Made by a program: the position numbers and the translations under genes. The notes under the pieces were generated by a model. It was not told the DNA's origin, searched no databases, and saw nothing but the letters and a program-made list of their open reading frames with translations. From the NCBI GenBank assembly GCA_030447585.1, contig JAUJOO010000006.1, positions 1 to 64,000 of the forward strand: DNA of 64,000 nucleotides. Reading direction: 5' to 3'. Each line of letters begins with the position of its first letter. The stretch's first letter is position 1. This stretch comes from Nocardioidaceae bacterium (GTDB taxonomy: Bacteria > Actinomycetota > Actinomycetes > Propionibacteriales > Nocardioidaceae). Positions 18,169-27,450 of the stretch are shown one piece after another.

Positions 18169-19623
18169 TCAGGCGTTCCGCTGCGAGCGGTAGGCGGGCG
18201 CCACGCCTTTCACTGCGTCCCCCATCCGGTGGATCCGGAGGGCGTTCGTGGACCCCGGGATACCGGGAGGGGAGCCGGCGACGATGACGACCTCCTCTCC
18301 ATCGGTGCACCGGCCGATGTCGAGCAGCGACTTGTCCACCTGCATGACCATTTCGTCGGTATGGTCGACGGTCGCCCCGAGGAACGTCTCGATGCCCCAG
18401 GTCAGTGCCAGCTGCGAGCGCACCACGGGTTCGGGCGTGAAGGCAAGCACGGGGATCTCCGAGCGGTAGCGCGACAACCTGCGAGCCGTGTCGCCCGACT
18501 GGCTGAACGCGACAAGGAACTTGGCGTCTATGCGCTCGGCAACTTCCGCCGCCGCCTTGGCGATGATGCCGCCGCGAGTGCGCGGCTCCCAGTGGATGGC
18601 TGCCATCCGCGCCAGTCCGTGGTCCTCGGTGGAGGCGATGATCCTCGCCATCGTCTCAACGGTCTCGACCGGATACTTTCCCACGCTTGTCTCACCCGAG
18701 AGCATCACCGCGTCGGCCCCGTCGAGGACGGCGTTGGCGACGTCGGAGGCCTCCGCCCGGGTCGGCCGAGGTGACGAGATCATCGACTCGAGCATCTGGG
18801 TGGCGACGACGACCGGCTTGGCGTTGCGGCGTGCGAGCTCGACGAGCCGCTTCTGCAGGAAGGGCACATCCTCGAGTGGCATCTCGACCCCCAGGTCGCC
18901 ACGAGCCACCATGACACCGTCGAAGTCCCGGATGATCTCGTTGATGTGGTCGATGGCCTGCGGCTTCTCGATCTTCGCGATGACGGGGATCCACTCCTTC
19001 TCCTCGTCCATGACGCGGCGTACGTCGACCACGTCGTCGGCGGACCGGACGAACGACAGCGCGACCATGTCCGCCCTCAGGTGCAGCGCCCAGCGCAGGT
19101 CCTCGACGTCCTTCTCACTCATCGCCGGCACGCTGACCGCGACACCGGGAAGGTTGATCCCCTTGTTGTTGCTGAGGGTTCCGCCGACCTCGACGTTGCA
19201 GATGACGTCCGTCTCGCTGACGTGGGTGGCCCGCATCCGCACCTGGCCGTCGTCGATGAGGATCTGGTCGCCAACGGCCACATCACCGGCCAGACCGTCG
19301 TACGTCGTCGAACAGCTCTGTTGCCCACCGGCGATATCGCGGGTCGTGATGGTGAACTCGTCACCGTTCTGAACGCACACCGGGCCTCCGGCGAACCTGC
19401 CGAGCCGGATCTTCGGTCCCTGCAGGTCGACGAGGATTCCGACGGCGTGCCCGCTCTCATCGGACGCCTTGCGCACCATCCGGTAGACCGATTCGTGGTC
19501 CTCGTAGCTGCCGTGGCTGAGGTTCAACCGGGCGACGTTCATACCGGCGTCGACAAGCTGACGGATCTTTCCAAGGGTGGACGTGGCAGGCCCCAGGGTG
19601 CACACGATCTTCGCTCTCCTCAC
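18169..19623 (-). CDS. pyk: Pyruvate kinase
   Basis: MRRAKIVCTLGPATSTLGKIRQLVDAGMNVARLNLSHG; KIEKPQAIDHI; MVARGDLGVEMP. Confidence 0.98.
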   Translation of the reverse strand: MRRAKIVCTLGPATSTLGKIRQLVDAGMNVARLNLSHGSYEDHESVYRMVRKASDESGHAVGILVDLQGPKIRLGRFAGGPVCVQNGDEFTITTRDIAGGQQSCSTTYDGLAGDVAVGDQILIDDGQVRMRATHVSETDVICNVEVGGTLSNNKGINLPGVAVSVPAMSEKDVEDLRWALHLRADMVALSFVRSADDVVDVRRVMDEEKEWIPVIAKIEKPQAIDHINEIIRDFDGVMVARGDLGVEMPLEDVPFLQKRLVELARRNAKPVVVATQMLESMISSPRPTRAEASDVANAVLDGADAVMLSGETSVGKYPVETVETMARIIASTEDHGLARMAAIHWEPRTRGGIIAKAAAEVAERIDAKFLVAFSQSGDTARRLSRYRSEIPVLAFTPEPVVRSQLALTWGIETFLGATVDHTDEMVMQVDKSLLDIGRCTDGEEVVIVAGSPPGIPGSTNALRIHRMGDAVKGVAPAYRSQRNA

Positions 19624-19994
19624 AGCGACGAGCCTACTCAGCCGGTGGTGATGCTGCCGTGCGCTAGACGGCCATCGGGCGAGCAGTCGGTGCGATGGGG
19701 AGCGGGTAGCGCGGTCGGCCCGGTCAAGCCCTGGGGCAGCGGGACAGCTCGCATGGACAGATCTCCCGTCGTCGCGATCGTGGATGGCGGAAAGTGGTTG
19801 ACGCGGGGACGACGTTGGCCCAGCATGTTGCGGCGAAAGTACACCGCCGAGACGTACCGGTCAGTGACTGCCCCACTACTGGAGACGGTATTCTTCAGCC
19901 TCCGGCGTAGTCCGCACGAAGTTCTGAGATGCTCGGGACCGCGTAGGCTTTGCGGCTCGCCAGGGCGAGGCCAACGGTCGATGGGAGCTTACGG

Positions 19995-20492
19995 ATGACC
20001 GAGCAGAGCTGGAAGCCGCTTTTCCGCACCAGCAACTCGACCGTCACCAAGGCCTTGCAGAGCCCCGCGTTCATCGACTCGCGACGCCGCGCTGGGGCTA
20101 TCATCGGTGACTCCATCGCTCTGCGGATGCTGGCCAACTCTGTCGAGAGCGTCGACCAGACCGATGCACCCCTCTCGGCGGTTGCGGACCGGGTGTCCGC
20201 GGGCGTCCGCTTCCTGCGTGCCCGAGCGGACCGTCTCGACACCGGCGCCACGCTCCGACCCGATCCGGGCGCGCCGGGGGCTGTGCAGGGCACGGACGCG
20301 CGATCTGCGGCCGCCACAGCGGCCCGTGAGCGGCTGCTGGTCGCCGCGCTGGACTACCTGATCACGCCCGTCGACATGGTCCCGGACTTTCACGTCGGAG
20401 GCTACATCGACGATGTGCTCCTGTTGACCTGGGTTTTCGGCGCCGCAGTTCACGAGCTCGAGCCGTTCCTGGACGACGACCTGCACGCCTAG
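19995..20492 (+). CDS. YkvA/DUF1232-family protein
   Basis: AALDYLITPVDMVPDFHVGGYIDDVLLLTWV is the DUF1232 signature. Confidence 0.8.
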   Translation: MTEQSWKPLFRTSNSTVTKALQSPAFIDSRRRAGAIIGDSIALRMLANSVESVDQTDAPLSAVADRVSAGVRFLRARADRLDTGATLRPDPGAPGAVQGTDARSAAATAARERLLVAALDYLITPVDMVPDFHVGGYIDDVLLLTWVFGAAVHELEPFLDDDLHA

Positions 20493-20670
20493 TGCGCCGC
20501 GTGCCGGCGACTCGATACCGGCGATACGGGCGCGAGGCACACGCACGGTGCTCCTGATCACTGGGGAGCGCCCAGGCAGTCGCTCGAACTTGGGAAGATT
20601 CTCTCCGTTTTCTTGTGGACAAGGAAGAACTGCTCGAGGAACTGTCGGTGGTGCGGTCTAGCGTTGAGCT

Positions 20671-22020
20671 ATGTTCGACTTCGACTTCAGCGCTCTGGAC
20701 GCACCCGCCACGTTGGCGACCGCGGCTGAGGCACGTGAAGTGTCGGACCGCGCTGAGGTCGCGGTGCTGCAGTCCGCGGCGCAGTGGGCAGACCTGCACG
20801 GTCACCTCGACGAGGCAGCTTCCGGCCGGTCCTTTCCGGGGACCGAGCGACTGGTGCGCCTCGGCGGTGCCGGCACACCGGCGGTCGCCGAGTTCGCCGC
20901 CGCCGAGCTCGGCGCGGTCCTGGCGATATCGCCGGTGGCCGCAGCAAGGCTGATGCGGACGTGCTCGACCTACGACACCGGCTCCCCCGGCTGTGGAAGC
21001 GAGTACTGGCCGGCGAGGTCAAGCCATGGCTGGCCCGCAAGACCGCGGACACCACACGCCACCTGTCGGTCGAGGTCGCCGACGTCGTCGACCGCCGGGT
21101 CGCGCCTTGGGCGCATGCGGTCTCGTTGGCTCGCCTTGACGCGTTGGTCCACGCCGCGATCATCGCCGCCGACCCCGACGGGGCAGCCGCCGAGGTCGCC
21201 GCCGCCGAGGCGGCCCAAGGAGTCTGGTTGAGCCAGTCAAACGACCACGGCATCAAATCAATCCACATCCGCACCCAGGCGCCCAACGCGATCTGGTTCG
21301 ACGCGTCGATCCAGCGGGTGGCCGACAGCCTCGAGTCGTTCGGTGACAAGTCGAGCCTGGACGTCCGTCGCGCAAGAGCGGTCGGGATCCTCGCCCAGCC
21401 GCAGCAGAGCCCTTGACCTGATCGACCAGACCGTACGCCTCACCGTGGGTGACCCAGGGTCCGTACCGAGGACAGAGCGGGGTAACCGGGGTGTTCGCCC
21501 GGCGGTGAGCGGGGACGCCGCCCGCCCACCGGTAACGCTTTACATGCACCTGAGCCATGACGCCTTCACCCGCGACGACCAAGGAGTCGCCCGCTTCGAA
21601 GGCGAGGGCCCCATCACCGTCGACCAGGTGCGGCGGTGGCTCGGCCACTGCAACGTGACCGTCAAACCGGTGATCGACCTGGCGAACCAGATCCCCGTCG
21701 ACGCCTACGAGGTCCCGGACCGGCTCCGCGAAGCCATGCAGCTTCGCAGCCCCATCGACGTGTTCCCGTTCGCCACCAACGCCGGCCGCAACCGGCAAGC
21801 CGACCACAGCGTTCCCTACGTCAACCCTGGCGACGGCGGACCGCCCGGCCAGACAGCGCTGGAAAACCTCGGGCCCATGGTCGTCTTCCATCACCATCAG
21901 GACGCACGGCCGCTGGCAGGTCAGGCAAGTGTTCAACGGGGTCTTCGTCTGGCGATCACCCCACGGCCGCTACTACCTCGTCGACCACACCGGCACCCAC
22001 CCGGCCCGACGCGCGAGCTG
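20671..22020 (+). pseudogene. DUF222/13E12-type HNH endonuclease-family gene with three frameshifts
   Basis: AAARLM | ADVLDLRHRLPRLWKRVLAGEVKPWLARKTA...GILAQPQQ | ALDLIDQTVRL...VTVKPVIDLANQIPVDAYEVPDRLREA | RTHGRWQVRQVFNGVFVWRSPHGRYYLVDHTGTHPARRAS*; shifts near 20960, 21405, 21880. Confidence 0.9.
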
Positions 22021-22116
22021 ACTCGCGATCGACGTCATCCGCGTTGATCACGTCAGCTCTACAGTCCCCACGGTCCGATTCCGCTCAGGCGTGAGACCCG
22101 TATACCGGTGACGAAG

Positions 22117-22289
22117 TCAGGTTGCCAGCTTCCTCTGCCGGCCGTCCAGATGGGCCGTCACGAGGTCGTCACCATCCAGTCCGCCCAGACGACACTCACC
22201 TGAGGCGAGCCGTCCTCGTTGATCGCCACCATGTGAGCAAGCGGACTGGACTCGGTGAGTCGCCGGGCCTCGGCATTGAGCCGGCTCAT
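22117..22289 (-). pseudogene. Truncated, frameshifted F420-dependent PPOX-class oxidoreductase
   Basis: MSRLNAEARRLTESSPLAHMVAINEDGSPQVSVVWA | GLDGDDLVTAHLDGRQRKLAT*, then stop; C-terminal half absent. Confidence 0.75.
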
Positions 22290-22343
22290 GAGACCTCAAT
22301 GTGCCACAGTCGCAGTGTCACTGGGATTGATTCAGGAGGGCTG

Positions 22344-22988
22344 ATGAGCGTTCGAGACAAGTTCATGGCCGGTCTGGCGAGGCAGCTCGGCAGACCTGAG
22401 GGCCTACGCGGCCGGCTCGTCGCCCTCCGACTCAACAAAGGCAACCGCGGCACGGTGTCGGCAGCAGTCGACGCAACTGGCGTGGGGTCGGGTCAGCGGG
22501 CAGCCGATATCGGGTTCGGTGGCGGAATCGGTCTACAGATCCTGTTGGACCGGGTTGGCAGCGCGGGCCACGTGGACGGCGTCGAGCTGTCGACGACCAT
22601 GCTGAAGGCGGCCGAACGGCGCTACCGCGGCGCATGCGCCGAGGGTCGGCTGGCATTGCACGCCGGCACGCTCGGTGAGCTGCCCTTGGAGGACGAGTCG
22701 CTCGACGGGCTCATCACTGTCAACACCATCTACTTCGTCGAGGACCTGCCCGGCGCCTTCCGCGAGCTTGCTCGGGTGATCACCCCCTCTGGTCGGGCTG
22801 TCGTCGGGATGGCCGACCCGGCAGCCATGGCGGCGATGCCGTTCACGGCCCATGGCTTCCGGCTTCGACCGGTCGACGAGGTCGAACGGTTGCTGCGGGA
22901 GGCTGGACTGACTGATATTCGCCACGAGCGAGTAGGTGACGGTGACGACGCCTACCACCTCCTCATCTCCAGGCATCAAGAGCCGTAA
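22344..22988 (+). CDS. Class I SAM-dependent methyltransferase
   Basis: AADIGFGGGIGLQILLDRV, DGLITVNTIYFVEDL; AGGAGGG upstream of ATG. Confidence 0.88.
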   Translation: MSVRDKFMAGLARQLGRPEGLRGRLVALRLNKGNRGTVSAAVDATGVGSGQRAADIGFGGGIGLQILLDRVGSAGHVDGVELSTTMLKAAERRYRGACAEGRLALHAGTLGELPLEDESLDGLITVNTIYFVEDLPGAFRELARVITPSGRAVVGMADPAAMAAMPFTAHGFRLRPVDEVERLLREAGLTDIRHERVGDGDDAYHLLISRHQEP

Positions 22989-23008
22989 AGCTCAGGTGCT
23001 TCGACGAG

Positions 23009-23107
23009 TCAGCTGCGTGATCGCAGGCGACTCAGTCCTCGATGCGCTCCGGTCCAGCCGCCCTTGTTGGGACTCTTCTGCAAGGTAGCGGTGAACTGTT
23101 CCTCCAT
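23009..23107 (-). pseudogene. N-terminal remnant of a DUF1905-like gene
   Basis: MEEQFTATLQKSPNKGGWT then unrelated residues and stop after 32 aa; AGGAG upstream of ATG. Confidence 0.5.
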
Positions 23108-23136
23108 GATGCTTCTCCTAGGCTGACGCGGTCCTA

Positions 23137-24036
23137 CTAGTCGAAAGCGCGCCGTACCCACGTCAGATGCTTGGCGACGGCGCCGGGATCGTCAGTGGCT
23201 GCCTCGGCGAGCCACGTGAGGGTGAGAACACGGGTCAGCCATTTGAGCTTGGAGCCGAACCGGCCGTCGAGGGCTAGGTCGTAGTGGGCGATGACCTGGT
23301 CGATGAACGCCCGGTCTCCCACACCGATCAGGCCGGCAAAGTCGAGGACCGGATCCCCGATGACTGCGTCGCTGAAGTCGATGACACCGCTCAGCCGACT
23401 GCTCTCGGGATCAACGAGCAGGTGGTCGGGACAGATGTCGTTGTGGATGAATCGGCGTGGCCCGTCCTGCGCTGGTTCGAGTACATCGCCGCTCAGGTAC
23501 GGCTCGGCCAGGGTCAGAAGGCGGCTGTCAAGCAGCGGGCGGACCCTGCTGGCGACGCTCGCAAGACCGCTGGCAAGCACGCTCCAGGGCTCGGGCTCCC
23601 ACCCCAGAGGTGTCGGCGGGACTCGAGTGGCGTCGACGCGGTGCAGCCGGCTCAGCATGCGGCCGACGTCCTTCGCCAGCCCGTCCTGGTCGAGTGACTC
23701 GATCTGGTCGGCGCCCTTACCCCACAGGAGGCGGTAGCCAACGAAGGCGTAAGGGAACGCCGCAGACGGCCGGCCGACATACTCGAACCGGGGCACCATC
23801 GCGCCCAACGCCTCAGCCATCAGCGGCATGATTTGGGTCTCACGAAGCAGCCAGGGAACTCGCTCCGCTCGCTTCGGGAAGCGGAAGACCCAGTTCTCGC
23901 CCAGCATGAACAGCTCGTTGTCCCAGCCGGCGGCCAGTGGCCGCGCCTGTCGGTTCTCAAGAGTGGGGAACTGCTCGCTGACGAGGTCAGAGACCAGCGC
24001 TGCGTCGAGGTACCGATCTGAGGATCCAGGACTCAC
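23137..24036 (-). CDS. Aminoglycoside phosphotransferase (APH)-family kinase
   Basis: RFIHNDICPDHLLVDPESSRLSGVIDFSDAVIGDPVLDFAGL, the APH/HD-x4-N and IDF motifs. Confidence 0.85.
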   Translation of the reverse strand: MSPGSSDRYLDAALVSDLVSEQFPTLENRQARPLAAGWDNELFMLGENWVFRFPKRAERVPWLLRETQIMPLMAEALGAMVPRFEYVGRPSAAFPYAFVGYRLLWGKGADQIESLDQDGLAKDVGRMLSRLHRVDATRVPPTPLGWEPEPWSVLASGLASVASRVRPLLDSRLLTLAEPYLSGDVLEPAQDGPRRFIHNDICPDHLLVDPESSRLSGVIDFSDAVIGDPVLDFAGLIGVGDRAFIDQVIAHYDLALDGRFGSKLKWLTRVLTLTWLAEAATDDPGAVAKHLTWVRRAFD

Positions 24037-24557
24037 GGCCCCGTGCTGCCAAGGCTGTGAATGCCTCGCCTGGCCAGCAGTTCGGTCCTCTTCCAAGCGT
24101 AGGCGACCATCCAGTGGGGGTGGTAGCGGTACATGCGGATATCGTCGCCCCACTCCAGTGGCGAGCTGTCGTAATGGGCGGTCCAGTGGCGGATGGTCTC
24201 TTCCCAGTACGGGTCGGACTCTTGCATCTGCTCCACCCGGCCATGACTGAAGACGGCCAGCTCCTCGTTGTCCACATGGGCGACGCTGACCGCGGGCCGG
24301 GCTTGCATGTGCCGCGCCTTTGCAGCGGTGCCGCTCGTACTGAAGGTCCAGGTGCCGTGCAGGAAGTGGCCGTCCAGCGCGCTGATCCGAGGCTCGGCCC
24401 GAGCCGTGACGGTGGCGACGCTGACCACCTTCATCCCGGTCAGCAGCGCACGAGGTCGCGCGCGGACAAGGTGCGGTCGTCGTTGATGATGCCGCGAAGG
24501 TGGTCGGTCGTCCAACAGCCTCTGCAGGGCGGCTATCTCGTCGGCGGTCTCCAGCAT
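24033..24557 (-). CDS. Pyridoxamine 5'-phosphate oxidase-family protein with two apparently compensating frameshifts near the N-terminus
   Basis: TGMKVVSVATVTARAEPRISALDGHFLHGTWTFSTSGTAAKARHMQARPAVSVAHVDNEELAVFSHGR; alternate frame reads DHLRGIINDDRTLSARDLV. Confidence 0.7.
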   Translation of the reverse strand: MLETADEIAALQRLLDDRPPSRHHQRRPHLVRARPRALLTGMKVVSVATVTARAEPRISALDGHFLHGTWTFSTSGTAAKARHMQARPAVSVAHVDNEELAVFSHGRVEQMQESDPYWEETIRHWTAHYDSSPLEWGDDIRMYRYHPHWMVAYAWKRTELLARRGIHSLGSTGP

Positions 24558-24601
24558 GGCACCCACGCTACGAAGGCTGTCTTGATCGTTCTTGCCTAGG
24601 C

Positions 24602-25675
24602 TCAGCCGAGGCTTTCGCCGACCAGATCACCGATGAGGTAGGTCAGCGCTGCGGCCACTCCGCCGAGCACCAGCTGGCGGATGCCTCCGTACCACCAGGC
24701 GCGAGTCGTGACAGAGACTGTCGCCCCGTCGGCGAAGAGTGCCACCAAGGCTCACGATGAGCGCGGGCCACAGAGCGTCAGCGCCGAGGAGATAGGGCAC
24801 GACCGGCAGGGCGGCCCCGACGGCGAACGACCAGACGGACTGCTGCCACGACTGATCGTTCTTGTCCGGGTCGACGCCGAGGCTCCTCACGGGCGTGCCG
24901 ACCAGAGCCGGGGATCTTTGTACAGCCTCACCAGCCTGGTTGAGCCGCCGTTGGTTGGCGAGGTCGCGGTCAATGCCCCGGTCGACGTACATCTGGGCGA
25001 GCCTCGGCCTGCTCTGCCTGTGGCTTCGGCCAAGCTCTCGCCGAGCTCGATCTCGATCTCCTTCGCCGTGTACTCCGAGCCTGGCTGGCAACCTCCGTAC
25101 TCCAGGCGCGAGTCGTCATCGAGACGTCGCCCCGAAGGCGAAGTGCCGGCCAGGCTGACGATGAGCGAGGACAGAGCGTCAGCGCCGAGGAGATAGGGCA
25201 CGACCGGCAGTGCCGCCGACGGCGAACGACACGAACGCAGACTGCTGACGACTGGCGACGGCAGTTGTCCGGGTCGACGCCAGACGGGCGTGCACCTTCA
25301 CGGCAAGCCGAAGGTCGTGCCGGCCGCCACCTGGCCGCGAGGTGACAATGCCCCGGTCGACGTACATGTGGGCGAGCTCGGCCTGCTCTGCCTGCTGCTC
25401 GGCCAAGATCTCGCGCTGCTCGATCTCGATCTCCTTCGCCGTGAGCCTGGCTATTGTCGCAGCCATCGAGAACGGCGCCGGCGGCCAGCCCGGCCAGCCC
25501 TACGAGTCTGTGTCCTGGTGCCCGCCCTGGGTGCCGCCGACCACACCGGCAATGAGCGCGAAGTTGGACACCAGACCGTCCATGGCACCGAAGCCGGTGT
25601 GTCAACCAGCCACCGGTTTGGGGTGTTCGTGGTCGTCCAGGTGGATCGTTCGCAAGACGCAGGAGCTCAGCCATG
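24602..25675 (-). pseudogene. VIT1/CCC1-family (Fe/Mn transporter) gene, multiply frameshifted and carrying an internal tandem duplication
   Basis: GFGAMDGLVSNFALIAGVVGGTQGGHQD (frame-corrected at about 25500-25600), AKEIEIEQREILAEQQAEQAELAHMYVDRG, VPYLLGADALWPALIVSL, AAALTYLIGDLVGESLG*. Confidence 0.88.
24673..25447. repeat. Diverged direct tandem duplication (copy A about 24673-25082, copy B about 25083-25447) inside the VIT pseudogene
   Basis: Shared blocks: cagagcgtcagcgccgaggagatagggcacgaccggcag (24771 and 25172), gtccgggtcgacgcc, atgccccggtcgacgtacat (24974 and 25349), ctcgatctcgatctccttcgccgtg (25046 and 25419). Confidence 0.9.
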
Positions 25676-25785
25676 AGGGCATTGTCGGAGCTTCGGCCGA
25701 CGACGGGACCCAGGTCTGCCTAAGTCTGTTGAGCTGGGCGCTGCGGTGGAACCGACGTTTCCAACCGGACGCCGGGTCTGAACAG

Positions 25786-26745
25786 CTAGGTCTGGGACTC
25801 AGCTGTGGACGCCGCCTCGGGAGAGGTGTCGACATCGTCGGGGGATGCACTCGTCGGCTCTGCGTCGTCCCCGGCCTTGTCGGTGTCCTCGGAGGAGACG
25901 GTGTCCGGGCCGTCTCGGTCGGGCAGTGGCTCCACATCGGTTTCTCGGCCGGGGTGGCGACGACCGACGATCACGAAGTATGCCGCCGCTGCCATGAAGA
26001 CGATGGCGCTGGTCCAGATGTTGAGCCTGACGCCGAAGAAGTGGTTCGCGTCGTCGATGCGTAGATACTCGATCCAGGCCCGCCCGAGTGTGTAGGCCAT
26101 GACATAGAGGGCGAACGCGCGACCGTAACCGAGCTTCAGCCGCCGATCGAGGTAGATGACGATGCCGGCCACTCCGAGGTCCCACAGGGACTCGTACAGG
26201 AACGTGGGATGGAATGTCGGCTGGTCCACGAACTCCGAGGGGCGAAGCTCACGGTCGATTTTGAGGCCCCACGGCAGTGACGTCGGCTTGCCGTACAGCT
26301 CCTGGTTGAAGTAGTTGCCCCACCGGCCAAGCCCTTGGGCGATCACGATGCCCGGCGCGAGGGCGTCGGCGAAAGCACGGAACTTGATGTGTCGACGCCG
26401 GCAGCCGATCCAGGCGCCTAGTGCACCCAGGGCGATCGCGCCCCAGATCCCGAGACCGCCCCGCCAGATGTACAGGGCAGTGACGGGATCCTTACCCTCA
26501 CCGAAGTAGAGCTGAGGGTCGGTGAGCACGTGGTACAGCCGTCCGCCGACCAGTCCGAAGGGGACCATCCAGACAGCCACGTCGCCGACCGTGCCGGGCC
26601 GTCCGCCTCGTGCGACCCACCGTCGATCGCCGAGCCACACCGCCACGACGATGCCGAGGATGATGCACAGGGCGTACCCCCGGATAGGCAGCGGCCCGAG
26701 GTACCAGACGCCGTTGCTTGGGCTGGGGATGGAGGCTAAGAACAT
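25786..26745 (-). CDS. lgt: Prolipoprotein diacylglyceryl transferase
   Basis: LGPLPIRGYALCIILGIVVAVWLG; GRWGNYFNQELYGKPT; acidic C-terminal tail. Confidence 0.95.
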   Translation of the reverse strand: MFLASIPSPSNGVWYLGPLPIRGYALCIILGIVVAVWLGDRRWVARGGRPGTVGDVAVWMVPFGLVGGRLYHVLTDPQLYFGEGKDPVTALYIWRGGLGIWGAIALGALGAWIGCRRRHIKFRAFADALAPGIVIAQGLGRWGNYFNQELYGKPTSLPWGLKIDRELRPSEFVDQPTFHPTFLYESLWDLGVAGIVIYLDRRLKLGYGRAFALYVMAYTLGRAWIEYLRIDDANHFFGVRLNIWTSAIVFMAAAAYFVIVGRRHPGRETDVEPLPDRDGPDTVSSEDTDKAGDDAEPTSASPDDVDTSPEAASTAESQT

Positions 26746-26782
26746 TGCTGGAGCAACCTACCCTGCCGCCGCCCGACGAGAC

Positions 26783-27442
26783 TCACGACGCGAGGTCGAC
26801 GATGTCTGCGGCCATGTCCGCCGGTGGCGTCCCCTGAGTCCAGATCACCGGAGCGGAGTCCGCACGGAAGCCGATGACCTGGGCACTGTGCCCGACGTCG
26901 TAGCCCCCGCTCGGAAGCTTGTGCTTGCCCTCGATGGCGACGCCCATGCGGGCGGCCGCCGTCTCGATCAAGTCGAGGTCCCCCGTCAGCCCCACGAAAT
27001 CGCTGCCGTATCGGTCGAGATAGCTTCGCAGCACAGCCGGCGTGTCTCTTGCCGGGTCGGTGGTGATGAACACCATCTGCGTCTCGCTACGGACATCCTC
27101 GGGCAGCTGCAACAGCGCCTGCGTCACGTCGCTCATGACGAGCAGACAGACATCGGGGCAGTGCGTGTAGCCGAAGAATACGATCGTGACGGGGTAGGCG
27201 GTGTCGGTGACCAGGTTGAAGTCACGACCGTTGGTCGCTGTCAGGGTCACGTCTGGCATCACGTACGGCGTCGCCGGTTCCGCGCCCCTGAACGTGTCGT
27301 TCCGGGTCACGTTCGAGATCACCACGCCGCCAGGATTGTCAGGCTCGGGCGCAGCGGTGTCGCTGGCGCCGCATGCTGTTGCGATTCCGGCAAGTGCAAG
27401 GCACGCGAAGCCTGACAGGACTCGGACGTTGATCGGGGTCAT
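26783..27442 (-). CDS. SCO1/SenC-family protein (lipoprotein)
   Basis: VIFFGYTHCPDVCLLVMSDV copper-site motif; ALAGIATACGAS lipobox. Confidence 0.92.
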   Translation of the reverse strand: MTPINVRVLSGFACLALAGIATACGASDTAAPEPDNPGGVVISNVTRNDTFRGAEPATPYVMPDVTLTATNGRDFNLVTDTAYPVTIVFFGYTHCPDVCLLVMSDVTQALLQLPEDVRSETQMVFITTDPARDTPAVLRSYLDRYGSDFVGLTGDLDLIETAAARMGVAIEGKHKLPSGGYDVGHSAQVIGFRADSAPVIWTQGTPPADMAADIVDLAS

Positions 27443-27450
27443 TTGAGAAC

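Noticed and set aside
19624-19994. Possible small gene between pyk and the DUF1232 gene
   Set aside because: Short ORFs on both strands lack good starts or recognisable sequence; treated as intergenic.
20671-25675. Accessory region considered as phage, integron or defence island
   Set aside because: No integrase, transposase, terminase, restriction-modification or toxin-antitoxin genes recognised; tRNA-Leu is about 4.6 kb away with pyk and other genes between and no detected attachment-site repeat.
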